In this document: in pieces, positions 10,405 to 19,144 of the stretch
How the letters are laid out: every line of letters starts with the position of its first letter
Position numbering within the stretch: position 1 is the first letter of the stretch
Source of the DNA: Pelagibacteraceae bacterium AG-349-L17
Lineage (GTDB): Bacteria > Pseudomonadota > Alphaproteobacteria > Pelagibacterales > Pelagibacteraceae
DNA: 64,000 bases
Direction of reading: 5' to 3'
Assembly (NCBI GenBank): GCA_003278805.1
Contig: QCDC01000001.1
Span: forward strand, 62,001-126,000
Notes under the pieces: model-generated
Seen by the model: the letters and a program-made list of their open reading frames with translations, nothing else
The model's database searches: none
What the model was told of the DNA's origin: nothing
Translations under genes and position numbers: made by a program

Positions 10405-11217
10405 TTATATATTCCATACTTTTGGTATCTTTGAACCTTCAAAAAAATAAGACAAAATTTTATCAATTGCAAATTTAAGATTATAACTATCTTTAGATAA
10501 AAGTCTTACTATCAATTTATTATCCCAATGTGAATAATTTGAAGTTGTATTTTCATTGTTAGTTAAAGTTTCAGACAGATTATTGACGTTATTCAAAAAC
10601 TTATTTCCTACAATAATAATTGTCGCAACTGCAGAATTATTATTTAATGTCGAAAAACTATTCAAATATTTTTTTTCGAATAAACCTGTATTTATTGCTT
10701 CTGTATGAATTAATTTTTTATCAATATTAATATTCCAAAAATCTGAAAAATATCCCTTTTCAAACTCCTCCTTCATAGAAGTTCGTCCAAAAATAATATT
10801 TTCGCAAAGAAGTAAATTTGAGTCTTTTGATAAATTAAAATTAATTTTTCTTTTTAAGTTACAATTATTAAATAAAATTAATTCTTTAGGTAACCAAAAT
10901 AAATTTGAATTGTTTGATAAATTTAAATTAATTACTAAGTTTGCTGGATCTTCAAACCCGCTATAAATCTTTTCTGCAGCTTGAGTTGAAATACAGAGAT
11001 CGGATTTTTCGATCTCCATATAGTAATTGTATTCATCTCCACTAGTAATTCCACCAGCAGTATTGATGAGCATTAATTGTTTTAAATTTTCATGAAAATC
11101 TGGCATCAATGCTTTTAAAGATCCTTGTTGATAAAGTTTTTGTAAGTTTTGATCTTTTATTTTTATTTCTAATCTGCCTTTAGATTTTTCTAATTTTTTT
11201 TGACTTATATTCATCAC
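10405..11217 (-). CDS. ureD: Urease accessory protein UreD
   Basis: LINTAGGITSGDEYNYYMEI...STQAAEKIY; upstream of ureA. Confidence 0.92.
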   Translation of the reverse strand: MMNISQKKLEKSKGRLEIKIKDQNLQKLYQQGSLKALMPDFHENLKQLMLINTAGGITSGDEYNYYMEIEKSDLCISTQAAEKIYSGFEDPANLVINLNLSNNSNLFWLPKELILFNNCNLKRKINFNLSKDSNLLLCENIIFGRTSMKEEFEKGYFSDFWNINIDKKLIHTEAINTGLFEKKYLNSFSTLNNNSAVATIIIVGNKFLNNVNNLSETLTNNENTTSNYSHWDNKLIVRLLSKDSYNLKFAIDKILSYFFEGSKIPKVWNI

Positions 11218-11299
11218 ATCATCCTAGCACAAAAAAACCTCTTTATAGTTTGCCAATTTTATAGCTTGAATTATTTACCTTTTTAAATAAAAAGAGCGC

Positions 11300-11539
11300 A
11301 TGCAGAACCAAGAAATAGTCAAAATAATTGAAAACCTTAAAGGGCGAAGAAATTATGAGCAAAAAAGAGCCTCTAAATTAGGTTTTGCCTCTCTTTATGA
11401 TTACTTTGAAGACAAAATCTCAAAGGAACAAAAAGCTATTGAAGACGAACAAAAAGAATTAGAAGCTACAAAAGCTGATAATCAACCAAAAGCTGATAAT
11501 CAACCAAAAGCTGCTAAAAAAAGCTGTGGTTGTTGCTAA
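11300..11539 (+). CDS. Small hypothetical protein with KADNQP repeats and C-terminal CGCC
   Basis: 79 aa ORF divergent from ureD; C-terminus ...KAAKKSCGCC. Confidence 0.7.
   Translation: MQNQEIVKIIENLKGRRNYEQKRASKLGFASLYDYFEDKISKEQKAIEDEQKELEATKADNQPKADNQPKAAKKSCGCC
11470..11513 (+). repeat. 18-bp in-frame tandem repeat (about 2.4 copies, aaaagctgataatcaacc)
   Basis: Copies start at 11470 and 11488, partial at 11506; encodes KADNQP. Confidence 0.9.
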
Positions 11540-12687
11540 ACTTTAAAAAGTTTGTCAGATAAATTTTGTAAATTTTCTCCCCAGAAAACTTCTTTGGAAA
11601 TTTTTTTGAAATCTACATCAAATACAGTAGACATTGCGGAAGCATAAATTGCTCTTGAATCTATTGTAGAATTTAAATCTCTTCCTTCAAATAACTCTTT
11701 TTTCTTTAAGCCTGGCCAATCAGTATGAACTTGTGCTTTTTTAACTAATCCACCTGCCATTAAGATAGCTGACCCGTAACCATGCTCAGTTCCATTACTA
11801 CTATTCTGCTTAATTGTTCTTCCAAACTCTGTTAATGTTAAAATTAAAGTATTATCAAAAGCTTCCTCAGTCATTGAGGATTTAAGAGATCTAAAAATAT
11901 TATCACAATCTCGAAGACAATCAGCATGAGCTCCATCAGTTGCACCTTGCGCTGCATGTGTATCAAATCCATCAACTTCAAAAACAGCCACACTTGGACC
12001 ATCAGGTTTTGAGAGTTCATTGGCAGCATTCGATGCAAGAACCCAACTATGATCACTTGCTGTATTACTAAATTCTCTTGTTTGTATTATCTCTAAATTC
12101 TCACTCAATAATTGTTCATCATACTCTTTATATGCATCCTGAATCATTTTAAGAGTTTGTGGATATGGCAATTTATATCCAACAGGAAAATAATTATTGT
12201 TCATTGGAACACCTCTAATCAATAAAGGCATTGGTAAAGCTAATGCTAATCCATTTCCTGTTAATCCAGCAATTTTCATTCCTCTTCCAAGCCAACCTGT
12301 TTTTTCTTGATAAGGTATTTTACCTCCAGACTCCATTAAGTTTTGCCCATCAAAGTGTGACCTACCTGTGTAAGGAATATTTGTTGCATGGACTGCTGCA
12401 CTTTGATTTTGATCCCAAAGATTTTTAAATGTTTTTAATGCTGGATGTAAATCAAAATCTGAGGTTAATTTTAAGGTTCTATCAAGATTAATTTTGCTTC
12501 TTAGCTTTTCAAAGTTTTTATCTCCTTTAATAGGAATAGCACATAAACCATCCATTCCTCCACGAAGCATTATAATTACTAAATTTTTCTTATTTCTTGA
12601 ACTTGCATAAGTTTGTCCACCAAACCCTGCAAAATATAATGATGTAAGCGCTGTGGTCTTTAAAAAATCTCTTCTTGTTATTTTCAT
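11536..12687 (-). CDS. DUF1501 protein with Tat-type signal
   Basis: MKITRRDFLKTTALTSLYFAG twin-arginine leader; LVIIMLRGGMDGLCAIPI; LTLTEFGRTIKQNSSNGTEHGYGSAILMAGG. Confidence 0.9.
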   Translation of the reverse strand: MKITRRDFLKTTALTSLYFAGFGGQTYASSRNKKNLVIIMLRGGMDGLCAIPIKGDKNFEKLRSKINLDRTLKLTSDFDLHPALKTFKNLWDQNQSAAVHATNIPYTGRSHFDGQNLMESGGKIPYQEKTGWLGRGMKIAGLTGNGLALALPMPLLIRGVPMNNNYFPVGYKLPYPQTLKMIQDAYKEYDEQLLSENLEIIQTREFSNTASDHSWVLASNAANELSKPDGPSVAVFEVDGFDTHAAQGATDGAHADCLRDCDNIFRSLKSSMTEEAFDNTLILTLTEFGRTIKQNSSNGTEHGYGSAILMAGGLVKKAQVHTDWPGLKKKELFEGRDLNSTIDSRAIYASAMSTVFDVDFKKISKEVFWGENLQNLSDKLFKV

Positions 12688-14117
12688 GATCTTAAAAACT
12701 CTGGGTGATTAAAAAGTAAAGTTTGTTTTTCAACAATTCTACTTTTTTGATTTAAATATTTCATTATTTTATCGGGGTTATCAAAGTTTTTTTCAACTAT
12801 ATTTTGATAATACATCTCATTATTATTTTGCATTTTCGAAAATGAATGACTTAATTTTGCATAAACAAGTCTTCTTATTAGTAACTCTGGAGAAATCCAA
12901 TCATCAGAATGATCAGACCAACCATTAGGTTGTTTTGCTCTATAAGGATGTTGACCTATATTTCTTAATAATCTCTCAGGGGATCTTTGTTTTTTTGTTG
13001 GTTTAACTCCTAATTCAAAAGAATCCATTGTTTCAGGTGAAGGAGGCCACTCTAAATCTCCCAATTTAGCAACTTGAATAAACCAATTTTCTGGTGTTTG
13101 AAATTTTTTAAATTTTTCGTTGTTATCAAATGCCACCTTTATTGCTGCTTTGTGTATCTCTGGTAAATGTCCATCAGATTTTTTGAAAGCATCAATAATA
13201 GGTTGTTTCATGTCTTTTGTAGGTTCATCTGTAATTAAATATCTACAAAGTCTTTCAGCAACAAAATCTCTGCAATTTGGATGATTTACCAGATCCTTGA
13301 TCACAGCTGCTAAAGCTTTTTTTCCTCTCTTATATTCTTTCCCTAAAACAGTTTTTTTTCCTCTTTGATGATACTCAGAATTAAACCAAACATTCCCTGT
13401 TTCTAAATTTTGTTTGCTCCATCTATGTTGCCAACCTGTCATAATATATGCTAATTGAATAACATCTTCTTGAGTGTATCCAGCTTTCGGTGAAACTGTA
13501 TGTAATTCTAAGAGCTCTCTTCCGTGATTTTCGTTAATTGTTGCAGGTTCTTTTTTTCTACGTCTCCACTCTTCACCAGCAGTAACACTCTTTGGTCCAG
13601 CACTTTCGCTATTATCTAAGTGATGGATCATTGCCCAAGAAGTCGTTACATCATAAACCATTTTTTCAAATGATTGATTTAAATTTGGTCGAATAATTTC
13701 TCTTTGATATGCGCCTGTTGAATAATTTGCTAAAAAATCTTTTTCGCTAATTGCAAAAAAATTCCCCCAAAACATCCAAAGTTTAGCTAACACAGGATGG
13801 TTACTATTGATACCTTCATTATGTCTGATTGATATTTCTAGAGACTCCCAAAATTTTTGACCAGTCTTGTGTCTTAAAATATCTTTGTGTGTTTTATAAA
13901 GAGTTTTATTGTCTTTATATTTTTTTCGTAAAACTTTTCTATCACCATAAACCCAATCTCTATAATGTTTCCTAAGTTCTTTTTCAGAGTATATTTTTCC
14001 TTTCCACGAAAAGTCTGGAATTTCATCGACTTGATTGAGTGCCCAATTTAATGGATCTAAAGGAATATCTTCATTTGGTCCAATTCCAAATGCGACTTTT
14101 CTAAAAAAGTTTTTCAT
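12684..14117 (-). CDS. DUF1800 protein
   Basis: NENHGRELLELHTVSPKAGYTQEDVIQLAYIMTGW hallmark; 4-bp overlap with DUF1501. Confidence 0.9.
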   Translation of the reverse strand: MKNFFRKVAFGIGPNEDIPLDPLNWALNQVDEIPDFSWKGKIYSEKELRKHYRDWVYGDRKVLRKKYKDNKTLYKTHKDILRHKTGQKFWESLEISIRHNEGINSNHPVLAKLWMFWGNFFAISEKDFLANYSTGAYQREIIRPNLNQSFEKMVYDVTTSWAMIHHLDNSESAGPKSVTAGEEWRRRKKEPATINENHGRELLELHTVSPKAGYTQEDVIQLAYIMTGWQHRWSKQNLETGNVWFNSEYHQRGKKTVLGKEYKRGKKALAAVIKDLVNHPNCRDFVAERLCRYLITDEPTKDMKQPIIDAFKKSDGHLPEIHKAAIKVAFDNNEKFKKFQTPENWFIQVAKLGDLEWPPSPETMDSFELGVKPTKKQRSPERLLRNIGQHPYRAKQPNGWSDHSDDWISPELLIRRLVYAKLSHSFSKMQNNNEMYYQNIVEKNFDNPDKIMKYLNQKSRIVEKQTLLFNHPEFLRS

Positions 14118-14120
14118 ATT

Positions 14121-14990
14121 TTATTTAATTTTATCAATATCGTGAATATTTGTTAAGCAATTATTAAATTCTTCAATATTTTCTCTTAAAGCTAAACTGG
14201 AAATTGAATAAATCATTATTAACAAGAAAACTAAAGGTAACGATGTAATTACCGATGCATAACTTTTAATAAGTAAAATATAAAAAATTATAAATAAAGC
14301 TGACCGAATAAGAACAGTTTTTCTGAATACACTAATTATTGAAAAAGAATGCTTTAGTAAATTAAAGAAGCTCATTTGAGATGGTCCAAAATATCTTTTG
14401 CCTCTTATGGATGGAATAGAAATTAAATCTTTTTCTATTTTTTTTAATGAGCCAGAAAAACTATTCCAGGTAGCCTTTTCTTCTAAAAGTTTTTTTACAG
14501 TTGATTTTGACAAACAAGTAAAGTTGCCAAATTTAATTGATTTTCCTGTAAATGCATAAGTTAAGAATTTGTGAAACTGATAACATAATTGAAAAAATAA
14601 ACCTTCAGATCTCTTAACTCTTTCACCAATAATTGATCTTTCGCTTGATTGTTCTGAAAGTTGAATGAAACTTTTAATTTCTTCAGGTCTATCTTCGCCA
14701 TCACCATCCATTGGAATTACAAAATCAAAATCTTTCTTTTCAAATATATACTTTAAACCAGAAGCAATACATCTTGCATGGCCTCTATTTTCTTTCATAT
14801 TTATTATTTCTATAGAGCTAATATTTTCTGTATTTAGATAAGTATCAATTATCTGTTGGGATGACGCATCATTAATAACCACTAATGAAATATCATGATT
14901 TAAATTATTTATTTCATTGTTAATATTCTCAATCAGAAGTTTTAATGACTCTCTGTCATTATAAATGGGAATTAATATCACATATTTCAT
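14121..14990 (-). CDS. Family 2 glycosyltransferase (polyprenyl-phosphate sugar synthase-like) with C-terminal TM segments
   Basis: VILIPIYNDRESLKLLIENIN...LVVINDASS...ENRGHARCIASGLKYIFEKKDFDFVIPMDGDGEDRPEEI. Confidence 0.88.
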   Translation of the reverse strand: MKYVILIPIYNDRESLKLLIENINNEINNLNHDISLVVINDASSQQIIDTYLNTENISSIEIINMKENRGHARCIASGLKYIFEKKDFDFVIPMDGDGEDRPEEIKSFIQLSEQSSERSIIGERVKRSEGLFFQLCYQFHKFLTYAFTGKSIKFGNFTCLSKSTVKKLLEEKATWNSFSGSLKKIEKDLISIPSIRGKRYFGPSQMSFFNLLKHSFSIISVFRKTVLIRSALFIIFYILLIKSYASVITSLPLVFLLIMIYSISSLALRENIEEFNNCLTNIHDIDKIK

Positions 14991-16313
14991 CTATCTTGAT
15001 CCTACACAAACATTATCAAGGCACATGTAATCTTTCAATTGATCGAGTTTTTCTCTTTCAACAAAACCATCCCAAACTGGTCTGGATTTTAAATGATAAG
15101 ATAAGTTTCCAGCACTCCACTCATCACCTAAAACTACATTAATTTTTGAGTTAAATTGTTGATCCCAGGCATATTGTGTTTTAACTGCGATTTCTTTTCC
15201 TGGATAATCAGTTCTCTTATCATCTTTTGAAATCGAAACATAAGCATAAAGCACAGGTGATAAAAAAAAGAAGAAAATAAATCCAACCATGAATGGTTTT
15301 AACATCTTAAGATTAATTTGAGCTTGAAACAAATAAACAGTTAATGTGCCAAAAAACAAATAGAATGGTGTCATCCACATCGTTCTAATTTTTGATCCAG
15401 TAATTAATGATGTTAAAAACATTAAAATAATTGGCAAAATATTAATTGCTAATAAAAATAGTAATTTTTTATCTTTAAACTTTAAATTTAATTTAATTTT
15501 TTTAACTAGTAACCAGGATAATATTAAAAAAGGAATTAATATACCTACTTGTTTTAACAAAAAGATTATTGGAAATTTAATATGATCTATAAAGCTAGAT
15601 TGTTCTAAGCCAGTTCTGGCTAATCCATATGTAATAGTAATAAAATCGTTGTTATATAACCATATAAAATGTGGAACTAAAACTACTAAAAAAACCTCAA
15701 GAGTGATTAGATATTTAAAATCGAATTTTCTCTCTTTTTTGAAAAAAATTAAATAAATTAATAAAAAATCGATGGATGCTAACAAATAAATAAACAAATA
15801 TTTTGATAGAAAGCCAAAAGCAGCAAATAGACCTACTAAAAAACAATCTAAAAACTTTATTTCTTTACTGCTATAAATTTTCCATGAATAATAAATTGTT
15901 AAAGACCAGAAAGGTAACTGGCAAACATTCACATTAAATTCTGGAGTGGTGAAATTATAAAAATAAATAGCTTCGATTAATAAAACAGAAACTAAACCTA
16001 ATAATTTATTATTAAATATTTCATTTGAAAATTTAAAAACATAATAAAAAGAAATAATTACAAAAATTTGACTTAATAAATAATATGCCCAATCTTGAGA
16101 TCCAAAAATTTTAAAAAATACTTCTGGAAAGAAAGCACTCATGGGTGGATGTTTATTAAAACCCCAATCTAAATTACTCCCCCAAGCTAAAGCCTCAATA
16201 GTATCTAGCGGTAAATTATGATTTGTAAGTGATGGAATCAAAGTCCAAAAAATTAGATGAGTTGTAACAAAAATATAAAAAACATTATTGATATTTTTGT
16301 TATTAATGGTCAT
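14991..16313 (-). CDS. ArnT/PMT-like (GT39/GT83) polytopic membrane glycosyltransferase
   Basis: DTIEALAWGSNLDWGFNKHPPMSAFFPEVFFKIFG plus many TM segments. Confidence 0.8.
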   Translation of the reverse strand: MTINNKNINNVFYIFVTTHLIFWTLIPSLTNHNLPLDTIEALAWGSNLDWGFNKHPPMSAFFPEVFFKIFGSQDWAYYLLSQIFVIISFYYVFKFSNEIFNNKLLGLVSVLLIEAIYFYNFTTPEFNVNVCQLPFWSLTIYYSWKIYSSKEIKFLDCFLVGLFAAFGFLSKYLFIYLLASIDFLLIYLIFFKKERKFDFKYLITLEVFLVVLVPHFIWLYNNDFITITYGLARTGLEQSSFIDHIKFPIIFLLKQVGILIPFLILSWLLVKKIKLNLKFKDKKLLFLLAINILPIILMFLTSLITGSKIRTMWMTPFYLFFGTLTVYLFQAQINLKMLKPFMVGFIFFFFLSPVLYAYVSISKDDKRTDYPGKEIAVKTQYAWDQQFNSKINVVLGDEWSAGNLSYHLKSRPVWDGFVEREKLDQLKDYMCLDNVCVGSR

Positions 16314-16342
16314 TTATAAATATTTATATCAATTAAGCTTGC

Positions 16343-16370
16343 TTGACACCCATAATTTGCTGAATATACT
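16343..16370 (+). promoter_or_regulatory. Sigma70-like promoter for dksA (TTGACA-N16-TATACT)
   Basis: ttgaca 16343-16348, tatact 16365-16370, ATG at 16392. Confidence 0.6.
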
Positions 16371-16391
16371 GCGAGCGATTAATATTAAGCT

Positions 16392-16907
16392 ATGCCAAAG
16401 ACTGCTAAAGCAAAGAAAAAAGTATCAAAACCAAAAACAAAAGTTGCGATTAAGCCAAAACCAGCTTTGGCCAAGGTTGTATCTAAAGGACCTATAAAAA
16501 TTTCAAAAACTTATGTTCCTAAAGATACTGAAAAATATATGTGTGAAAAACATAAAGTATATTTCAGAATGAGACTAACTGAATGGAAAAAGGAATTAAT
16601 TAAAGCTAATAACGAAGCTCTGTACAATGGTAGCATGGATGATAACAATATTTCTGCTGACATTGTGGATCAAGCAAACTCGTATATTGATAGCAATGTA
16701 GAAATGAAAGCAATTAATCGTCAAATTAAATTAATATCAGAAATTGATAAAGCATTGAGAAGAATTAGAGAAGATACTTATGGTTATTGTTTGGATACAG
16801 CAGAACCAATTGGATTAAAGAGATTAATGGCAAGACCTGTCGCCAAATACACCATAGCCGCACAAGAAAAGCATGAAAAAGATGAAAAAGTTCATGCAGA
16901 TGACTAA
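16392..16907 (+). CDS. dksA: DksA/TraR-family transcription factor (alphaproteobacterial type)
   Basis: ISEIDKALRRIREDTYGYCLDTAEPIGLKRLMARPVAKYTIAAQEKHEK. Confidence 0.88.
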   Translation: MPKTAKAKKKVSKPKTKVAIKPKPALAKVVSKGPIKISKTYVPKDTEKYMCEKHKVYFRMRLTEWKKELIKANNEALYNGSMDDNNISADIVDQANSYIDSNVEMKAINRQIKLISEIDKALRRIREDTYGYCLDTAEPIGLKRLMARPVAKYTIAAQEKHEKDEKVHADD

Positions 16908-16909
16908 AA

Positions 16910-17026
16910 ATGAAAAAAAAACCATCTAAACAAAATTCAATCTCATTCCTATTTGCTAAAAAATATATTTATTTTTACTATCCTTTCTTTTGGATTGTGC
17001 TGTTGCTATATTTATTTTTAAAATGA
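16910..17026 (+). CDS. Putative 38-aa single-pass membrane microprotein
   Basis: MKKKPSKQNSISFLFAKKYIYFYYPFFWIVLLLYLFLK; directly downstream of dksA. Confidence 0.45.
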   Translation: MKKKPSKQNSISFLFAKKYIYFYYPFFWIVLLLYLFLK

Positions 17027-17118
17027 ACAAAAAATTAGTTTTAATAATTATAATAATTGTGGCTATTGAGTTCTCTGGATATGGAATTCTTAGTACTTTG
17101 TACAGATTGTTTGGATAA
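17023..17118 (+). CDS. Putative 31-aa membrane microprotein
   Basis: MNKKLVLIIIIIVAIEFSGYGILSTLYRLFG; ATGA overlap with previous ORF. Confidence 0.4.
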   Translation: MNKKLVLIIIIIVAIEFSGYGILSTLYRLFG

Positions 17119-17122
17119 ACCT

Positions 17123-17749
17123 TTAAGGTTTAGGAATTTTGGCTTTCTTATCCATAAAAGCATAACCTTTTACAACAGCTTCTCTGTCAGCTATTTCTAG
17201 ATACCATCGTGATAAGTTTTTATAATTTTTTAAGCCAATATCATGCCATTCATGTCTTGCCATCCACGGCCAGGTTGCAATATCAGCAATTGTATAATCA
17301 GTGCCAGCAAGAAATTTCGATTCCATTAATCTTGCATCCAATTCTCCATAAAGTCTTTTTGTAATTTTAAAATATCTTTCCTCACCAAAATCACTTTTAC
17401 CTGGATTGTAGTGATGAAACTGATGATGTTGACCAATCATTGGACCTACAGTTCCCATTTGAGCCATTAACCATTGATTAACAACCAGTCTATCCTTTTC
17501 ATTATAAAATTTTCCACTTTTATCGCCTAGATACATCAATATTGCACCAGATTCGAAGATGCTTTTATTGTTCTCATGATCAATGATTACAGGAATTTTT
17601 CCAAATGGACTGATTTTTAAGTAATCTGGTTTAAATTGTTCATCTTTACCTAAATCAACTTTGGTTACTTTGTACTCATAACCAATTTCTTCAAGCATAA
17701 TACTTATTTTCCATCCATTGGGAGTATTGGCAGAAAATAGTTCTATCAT
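17123..17749 (-). CDS. Glutathione S-transferase family protein (YfcG-like)
   Basis: NTPNGWKISIMLEEIGYEYKVTKVDLGKDEQFKPDYLKISPFGKIPVI. Confidence 0.92.
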   Translation of the reverse strand: MIELFSANTPNGWKISIMLEEIGYEYKVTKVDLGKDEQFKPDYLKISPFGKIPVIIDHENNKSIFESGAILMYLGDKSGKFYNEKDRLVVNQWLMAQMGTVGPMIGQHHQFHHYNPGKSDFGEERYFKITKRLYGELDARLMESKFLAGTDYTIADIATWPWMARHEWHDIGLKNYKNLSRWYLEIADREAVVKGYAFMDKKAKIPKP

Positions 17750-18762
17750 TTTTTAATTCCAAGTCTTTCTTGTGCAGCTTTAGAGGTTGTTGTGAATTCA
17801 AATCTTAATTTTTCATCTGGTTTAGCATATTTAAAACAACCTCTTGCTGCTAATGCACCTTCATGAAACCCTGAAAGAATTAATTTTAATTTTCCTGGAT
17901 AAAAACAAATATCACCAATTGCAAATATTCCCTCTATATTGGTTTCAAAATTTTCAGTGTTAACTCCAACAGTTTTTTTATTTATATTTAAACCCCAATC
18001 TAAAATTGGCCCAAGCTGCATGATTAAACCAAAGAAACCTAATACATAATCAGATTTAATTTCTTTAATTTCACCTTCATCATGTTTTATTTTAATTTTT
18101 TCAATTTGTTTATCTCCAGTTACAGAGTCCATTTGATATTTCGTAAATAAATTTAACTTTCCTTGATCATTAAGATCTTTTACTTTTTGAACACTAGACT
18201 CTGCTCCACTAAACCCATCTCTTCTATGTATTAAATTTACTTTTGAAGTATTTGATAGCTCTATAGCCCAATCTAAAGCAGAATCTCCTCCCCCAAATAT
18301 TGAAATAGTTTTATCTTTAAATATTGATTTATCTTTAATTGAGTAAAATAATGAATTGCCTTCAAATTTTTCACATTCTTTTACTGAAAATTTTCTAGGC
18401 TCAAAGGAACCAACGCCACCAGCTATTACAATTGCTGCAACATCAAACTTTACTCCACCAGAGGTTTTAACATGCCATCTATTTTGATTTTTTTTTAATT
18501 CTTCTACTCTTTCATTTAAATGAAATTTGACATTGAAAGGTTTAATTTGTTTTAAAAGATTATTGGTTAGCTCTTCTCCAGTACATTCAGGTACGGCTGG
18601 GATATCATAAATTGGTTTATCAGGGTAAAGCTCGATACATTGACCACCTGCTTTATCAAGATTATCTACTATCTCACAACTCAATCCTATAATTCCAAGT
18701 TGATGAGCACAAAATAATCCTGTTGGCCCTGCTCCAATAATTAATACATCTGTTTTATTCAT
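17746..18762 (-). CDS. Ferredoxin--NADP reductase (thioredoxin-reductase-like)
   Basis: VLIIGAGPTGLFCAHQLGI...DNLDKAGGQCIELYPDKPIYDIPAVPECTGEEL...ISIFGGGDSALDWAIELS. Confidence 0.92.
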   Translation of the reverse strand: MNKTDVLIIGAGPTGLFCAHQLGIIGLSCEIVDNLDKAGGQCIELYPDKPIYDIPAVPECTGEELTNNLLKQIKPFNVKFHLNERVEELKKNQNRWHVKTSGGVKFDVAAIVIAGGVGSFEPRKFSVKECEKFEGNSLFYSIKDKSIFKDKTISIFGGGDSALDWAIELSNTSKVNLIHRRDGFSGAESSVQKVKDLNDQGKLNLFTKYQMDSVTGDKQIEKIKIKHDEGEIKEIKSDYVLGFFGLIMQLGPILDWGLNINKKTVGVNTENFETNIEGIFAIGDICFYPGKLKLILSGFHEGALAARGCFKYAKPDEKLRFEFTTTSKAAQERLGIKK

Positions 18763-19083
18763 TTAACCTTGCTTTGATGGAATATTAACTTCTAAACCAT
18801 CCAACTCATCTGAAACTATTAACTGACAACTTAATCTACTATTATTTTTTGGTTCAAACGCCATATCAAGCATATCTTCTTCACCATCTTCTTTTGCTGG
18901 AAGCTTATTTAACCATTCCTCTTTGACATAAACATGGCAGGTAGCACAAGCCATTCCACCTCCACAATCTGCATCAATTCCTGGAATATCGTTTTGTATA
19001 GCGCCTTCCATCACAGTTAAACCATTTTGAATATCGATTGTGTGTGTTTTATTATCGTCGGTATGATATGTAATTTTTGCCAT
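18763..19083 (-). CDS. 2Fe-2S ferredoxin (adrenodoxin-like)
   Basis: [21 protein letters not shown]...RLSCQLIV. Confidence 0.95.
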   Translation of the reverse strand: MAKITYHTDDNKTHTIDIQNGLTVMEGAIQNDIPGIDADCGGGMACATCHVYVKEEWLNKLPAKEDGEEDMLDMAFEPKNNSRLSCQLIVSDELDGLEVNIPSKQG

Positions 19084-19144
19084 GCGTTATATATAGTTCC
19101 TTATCCAAATTGAACAAGTAAGTAAAATCATACTTAGTATATTT

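Noticed and set aside
16392-16907. DksA lacking most zinc-finger cysteines
   Set aside because: The YGYC..T/TIAA pattern is, as far as I recall, typical of alphaproteobacterial DksA, so not reported as novel.
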